Origin: Massilia aurea
GTDB lineage: Bacteria; Pseudomonadota; Gammaproteobacteria; Burkholderiales; Burkholderiaceae_D
Assembly (NCBI RefSeq): GCF_024753205.1
Contig: NZ_JANUGZ010000006.1
Coordinates: forward strand, 112,154-176,153
Direction of reading: 5' to 3'
DNA length: 64,000 nucleotides
The notes under the pieces are model-generated. The model ran no database searches. It had not been told where the DNA came from and saw nothing but the letters and a program-made list of their open reading frames with translations. Shown piece by piece: positions 60,714-64,000 of this stretch; positions within the stretch are counted from its first letter, which is position 1, and each line of letters begins with the position of its first letter. The translations under genes were made by a program, and so were the position numbers.

Positions 60714-62135
60714 TTACTGCACGATGGTGTAGCAAGGTGTATAAGCCTTGCCCGGCAACTTCATGCGGCTTTGTTCGACGAACGACGCCAAGAGCGCATC
60801 CATCGGCCCCATGATCGCGGCTTCGCCACGAATCTCGTACTTGCCGAATTGCTCGATCGCGCGGATCCCCTCTTCTTTCACATTCCCGGCCACGACACCC
60901 GAAAACGCCCGGCGCAGATTGGCCGCCAGCAGGTGCGTCGGGATGCCCCGGTGCAGGTCGAGGTTGCGCATGTTCTCGTGCGTCGGACGGAACGGCTTCT
61001 GGAATTCGTGGTCGATCTTCAGGCGCCAGTTGTAATAGTAGGCGTCGCTGTGCGCCTTGCGGAAGGCGCGCACTTCGCTGATGCCCTTGACCATTGCCAC
61101 CGCCACCGCATCCGGATCGTCGATGATGATCTGGTAGCGCTTCTGCGCCGCCTCGCCCAGCGTCAGCGCCAGGAAGGCGTCGATCTGCGTGAAGTAATCG
61201 CGCGACGATGCCGGGCCGGTGAAGATCAGCGGGAATGGTATCTCGGCGTTATCGGGATGCAGCAGGATGCCGAGGATGTACAGGATTTCTTCGGCCGTGC
61301 CCGCGCCGCCCGGGAACACGACAATGCCATGGCCGGTGCGTACGAAGGCTTCGAGGCGCTTTTCGATGTCCGGCATGATCACCAGGTCGTTGACGATCGG
61401 GTTCGGGGATTCGGCCGCGATGATGCCCGGCTCCGAGATGCCCAAATAGCGCCCGCCCGCCAGGCGCTGCTTCGAGTGACCGATGGTGGCGCCCTTCATC
61501 GGCCCCTTCATCGCGCCCGGGCCGCAGCCGGTGCAGATATCGAGTTCGCGCAGGCCCAGCGCGTAGCCGACCTTCTTCGTGTAGTTGTACTCGATGCGCG
61601 AGATCGAGTGGCCGCCCCAGCACACGACCAGATTGGGATTGCGCTGCGCCTGCAGCACGTTGGCATTGCGCAGGATGTGGAATACCGCGTCGGTGATGCC
61701 GTCAGTACGGGTCAGGTCGAACTTGGGGTTGTCGGTGACGTCGAAGTTGACGAACACGATGTCGCGCAGTACGGCGAACAGGTGCTCGTGAATCCCGCGA
61801 ATCATCTTGCCATCGACAAACGCGCTGGCCGGCGCGCCACGGATATCGAGCTTGATGCCGCGCTCGCGCTGCAGGATGCTGATATCGAAGCTCTCGTACC
61901 GCTCGAGCAGTTCCTTGCCGTCGTCGATGTCGCTGCCGCTATTGAGTACTGCAAGCGCACATTTACGAAACACGTCGTACAGGCCGGTGCGGCCGGTGTC
62001 GAGCAGCTTGCTGACTTCGGATTTGGACAGCACTTCGAGCTGGCCTTCCGGCGAAATCAGCGTGTCGACGACTTGCCGGCTTTCGGGGGACAGCTCGGTA
62101 TCTACTACGGGTAATTCACTTGCTGCTTGCGTCAT
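60714..62135 (-). CDS. ppnN: Nucleotide 5'-monophosphate nucleosidase PpnN (LOG family)
   Basis: A 473-residue protein (E. coli PpnN: 454) that cleaves nucleotides to base and ribose 5-phosphate. The LOG signature is PGGAGTAEE, and the Rossmann core shows VVCWGGHSIS and CTGCGPGAMKGPMKGA. E. coli PpnN is bound by (p)ppGpp; whether this one is cannot be seen. ATG 62135 starts the usual N-terminus, with GAGGA upstream; the frame is open 33 codons earlier. The divergent POT gene starts 260 nt away. Confidence 0.87.
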   Translation of the reverse strand: MTQAASELPVVDTELSPESRQVVDTLISPEGQLEVLSKSEVSKLLDTGRTGLYDVFRKCALAVLNSGSDIDDGKELLERYESFDISILQRERGIKLDIRGAPASAFVDGKMIRGIHEHLFAVLRDIVFVNFDVTDNPKFDLTRTDGITDAVFHILRNANVLQAQRNPNLVVCWGGHSISRIEYNYTKKVGYALGLRELDICTGCGPGAMKGPMKGATIGHSKQRLAGGRYLGISEPGIIAAESPNPIVNDLVIMPDIEKRLEAFVRTGHGIVVFPGGAGTAEEILYILGILLHPDNAEIPFPLIFTGPASSRDYFTQIDAFLALTLGEAAQKRYQIIIDDPDAVAVAMVKGISEVRAFRKAHSDAYYYNWRLKIDHEFQKPFRPTHENMRNLDLHRGIPTHLLAANLRRAFSGVVAGNVKEEGIRAIEQFGKYEIRGEAAIMGPMDALLASFVEQSRMKLPGKAYTPCYTIVQ

Positions 62136-62395
62136 GGTCTGATGTCCTCGTTCGATTCTGTGATGCGGACTGCCAATAATCTGACCGTCCTGTACAGCAA
62201 TATACGCCAATCCGATGGCGCATGCGCGCCCCAAAACAGGGTGCAGTGCACCATGTTCGGGACCCGTTGGCGCACCGGCAAAAAAGCTTCGTATGATGCA
62301 GGATATGCACTAGAATGCGTGCCTATTGGAACGTTCGCCCGTCGAATAGCGCCATATAACAATTACCTTGTCATTACATTTTCGGGAGGAACCGC

Positions 62396-63901
62396 ATGAG
62401 CGGTGCAGCTACTACCCCAGCTCGGGGACCTCTTCCAGAGTTCAAGCAGATCATGGGCCATCCAGCACCGCTGTGGATGCTGTTCATGACGGAATTCTGG
62501 GAGCGCTTCGCTTTCTATGGCATTCGTTGGGCACTCGTCCTCTACATCGTCGGCCAGTTCTATGCCGGCGACGCGGCAGGCCAGGCCAGTGCCAACCTCA
62601 CCTACGGTTCCTACCTCGCGCTGGTGTATGCCGGCGCCGTCTTCGGCGGCTACGTGGCCGACCGCGTCATCGGTTATCAACGCTCGATCCTGGTCGGCGC
62701 CATCTTCATGGCGGCCGGCCTGTTCATGATTTCGATTCCGAATCAGGACGTGTTCAAGCTGGGTCTGGCCACGATCATCGTCGGTAACGGCATGTTCAAG
62801 CCGAACATCTCGGCCATGGTCGGCCAGCTGTACGCGCTGAATGACACGCGTCGCGATTCCGGCTTCACCATCTTCTACATGGGCATCAACGTCGGCGCAT
62901 TCTTTGCACCGATCCTGACCCAGCTGCTGGCTGAAAAAGTGTTCGGCACTGCCGCCATGCCGGCATACAAGATCGTGTTCCTGGCCTCGGGCATTGGCAT
63001 GCTGATCTCGCTGGTCTGGTTCTTCATCGGCCGCAAGACGCTCCAGGGCATCGGCGCACCGGTCGGCGCACTGGCCAGCCCGAAGCGTCTGGCCGTCGTC
63101 ATCGTCGGCGCACTCATCGTGATCCCGATCGTGTACATGCTGCTGCAAGCAGGCGCCGCCAACCTGCAGATCCTGCTGACGGTCCTGTTCATCGGCCTGG
63201 CCGCGATGCTGATCATCGAAGGTATCCGCGAAGGCAAGGTCGCGCGCGACAAGACCTGGGCGATGATGATCATCTTCTTCTTCAACGTCCTGTTCTGGTG
63301 CTTCTTCGAGCAGGCCGGCAGCTCGTTCACCTTCCTGGCCGATAACATCGTCGACCGCGACCTGAATGGCTGGACCTTCCCTGTCGCCTGGTTCCAGTCG
63401 GTGAATTCGGTGGCCATCATCGTCTTCGCACCGATCATCGCCGCCGTCTGGGTGTGGCTGGGCAAACGAAACGCCAACCCATCGATCCCGCGCAAATTCG
63501 GCCTGGGCCTGATCTTCAACGGCATCGCGTTCGGCCTGCTGGTCTACGCCCTGTCGCAGCTGATCGACGGTAACGGCAAGATCCCGTTCTGGACGCTGTT
63601 CGCGGTGTACGTGATCCAGTCGGTCGGTGAGCTGTGCCTGTCGCCAATCGGCCTGTCGATGGTCACCAAGCTGGCCCCTACCCGCCTCGTCGGTCTGGGC
63701 ATGGGCGGCTGGTTCCTGTCGACCGGTATCGGCAACAACCTGTCGGGCATCTTCGCCTCGCACGTCTCGGGTGAAACCGGCATGACGGTGGCATCGGCAC
63801 TCGACGGCTACAACTTCGGCCTGCTGTCGCTGCTGGGCGGTGGCATCCTGCTGGTGCTGCTGGCACCGGTGATCCAGAAGCTGATGCACGGCGTGAAGTA
63901 A
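62396..63901 (+). CDS. POT-family proton-coupled oligopeptide transporter
   Basis: A 501-residue transporter with about 14 membrane segments. The POT marker ExxERFxFYG is visible in EFWERFAFYG, and FYMGINVGAFFAP is the PTR2 signature. GNGMFKPNISAMVG (cytoplasmic loop) and FFEQAGSSF (FxxEQ-type) complete the family picture. Members import di- and tripeptides with protons. GGGAGG eight bases before the ATG is a strong ribosome site. The gene is a single-gene unit with its own terminator. Confidence 0.92.
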   Translation: MSGAATTPARGPLPEFKQIMGHPAPLWMLFMTEFWERFAFYGIRWALVLYIVGQFYAGDAAGQASANLTYGSYLALVYAGAVFGGYVADRVIGYQRSILVGAIFMAAGLFMISIPNQDVFKLGLATIIVGNGMFKPNISAMVGQLYALNDTRRDSGFTIFYMGINVGAFFAPILTQLLAEKVFGTAAMPAYKIVFLASGIGMLISLVWFFIGRKTLQGIGAPVGALASPKRLAVVIVGALIVIPIVYMLLQAGAANLQILLTVLFIGLAAMLIIEGIREGKVARDKTWAMMIIFFFNVLFWCFFEQAGSSFTFLADNIVDRDLNGWTFPVAWFQSVNSVAIIVFAPIIAAVWVWLGKRNANPSIPRKFGLGLIFNGIAFGLLVYALSQLIDGNGKIPFWTLFAVYVIQSVGELCLSPIGLSMVTKLAPTRLVGLGMGGWFLSTGIGNNLSGIFASHVSGETGMTVASALDGYNFGLLSLLGGGILLVLLAPVIQKLMHGVK

Positions 63902-63918
63902 CAACGCTGCGCAGCAAT

Positions 63919-63951
63919 AAAAAAACGGCGGCCTGCAGGCCGCCGTTTTTG
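63919..63951. terminator. Bidirectional hairpin terminator after the POT gene
   Basis: AAAAACGGCGGCC and GGCCGCCGTTTTT form a perfect stem around a TGCA centre, 18 nt after the stop. T-runs are present on both strands. The remaining ~50 nt to the window edge show nothing. Confidence 0.85.
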
Positions 63952-64000
63952 TTTCTGCCACCTCGCATCGTTTGGAGAACTTGGCAAAAGCCGGGGTCAC

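Overview
The window is about 63% G+C with GTG and TTG starts and densely overlapping genes. Gene content points to a betaproteobacterium of the Oxalobacteraceae, most likely Massilia/Telluria/Duganella-like. The clues are an EpsB/L/E/F/G-type exopolysaccharide locus, an Orn/Lys/Arg decarboxylase beside dcd, a DUF2288 protein, recJ next to a betaproteobacterial conserved protein, and prfB close to lysS. The genus is an inference; the window has no rRNA, tRNA, phage, IS element or CRISPR array.

Region 1 (3-18536) is an exopolysaccharide cluster of two convergent operons whose stop codons lie 1 nt apart. The plus operon carries a WecG/TagA/CpsF glycosyltransferase fused to a STAS-like domain, a GT-B glycosyltransferase, a GT14 enzyme and a GT32 enzyme. 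The minus operon starts with the initiating phosphoglycosyltransferase (EpsB), an outer-membrane barrel (EpsL), the export channel (EpsE), the Wzz-like EpsF and the kinase-like EpsG. It continues with GT14, GT2, Wzy-like ligase/polymerase, GT4, GT2-like, Wzx flippase and GT2. Together they form a Wzx/Wzy-type pathway. The AT-rich spacer in front of EpsB holds a perfect FNR/ANR-type box, and EpsG has an MshEN-like c-di-GMP-binding region, so oxygen and c-di-GMP control are plausible. No exosortase is in the window.

Region 2 (18537-32484) holds housekeeping and envelope genes. They are folA (with a possible coupled leader peptide), a DUF4337 membrane protein, an Orn/Lys/Arg decarboxylase, a lipoprotein hydrolase, dcd and an alpha/beta hydrolase. 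An envelope-stress unit follows: a Spy/CpxP-like protein plus a histidine-rich, exported intradiol dioxygenase, divergent from an OmpR-type regulator and sensor kinase. comEC closes the region.

Region 3 (32686-38968) is a compact type VI secretion islet of VgrG, a Tle4-like lipase effector and a Tli4-like immunity protein, each joined by a 4-nt overlap. No structural T6SS genes are present.

Region 4 (39093-53287) contains tatD, lolD with two tandem lolC/E permeases, a conserved protein with recJ, a small cluster of REP-like repeats, a membrane metallophosphoesterase and an MBL-fold lipoprotein. A three-gene operon (sialidase-fold protein plus two membrane proteins), an Xre-RES toxin-antitoxin pair with its promoter inside a perfect operator palindrome, and a DUF2288 gene follow.

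Region 5 (53366-64000) contains a LOV photoreceptor hybrid histidine kinase, cpdB, prfB with a programmed +1 frameshift, a HAD phosphatase, lysS, ppnN and a POT peptide transporter. Several clear hairpin terminators separate the units.
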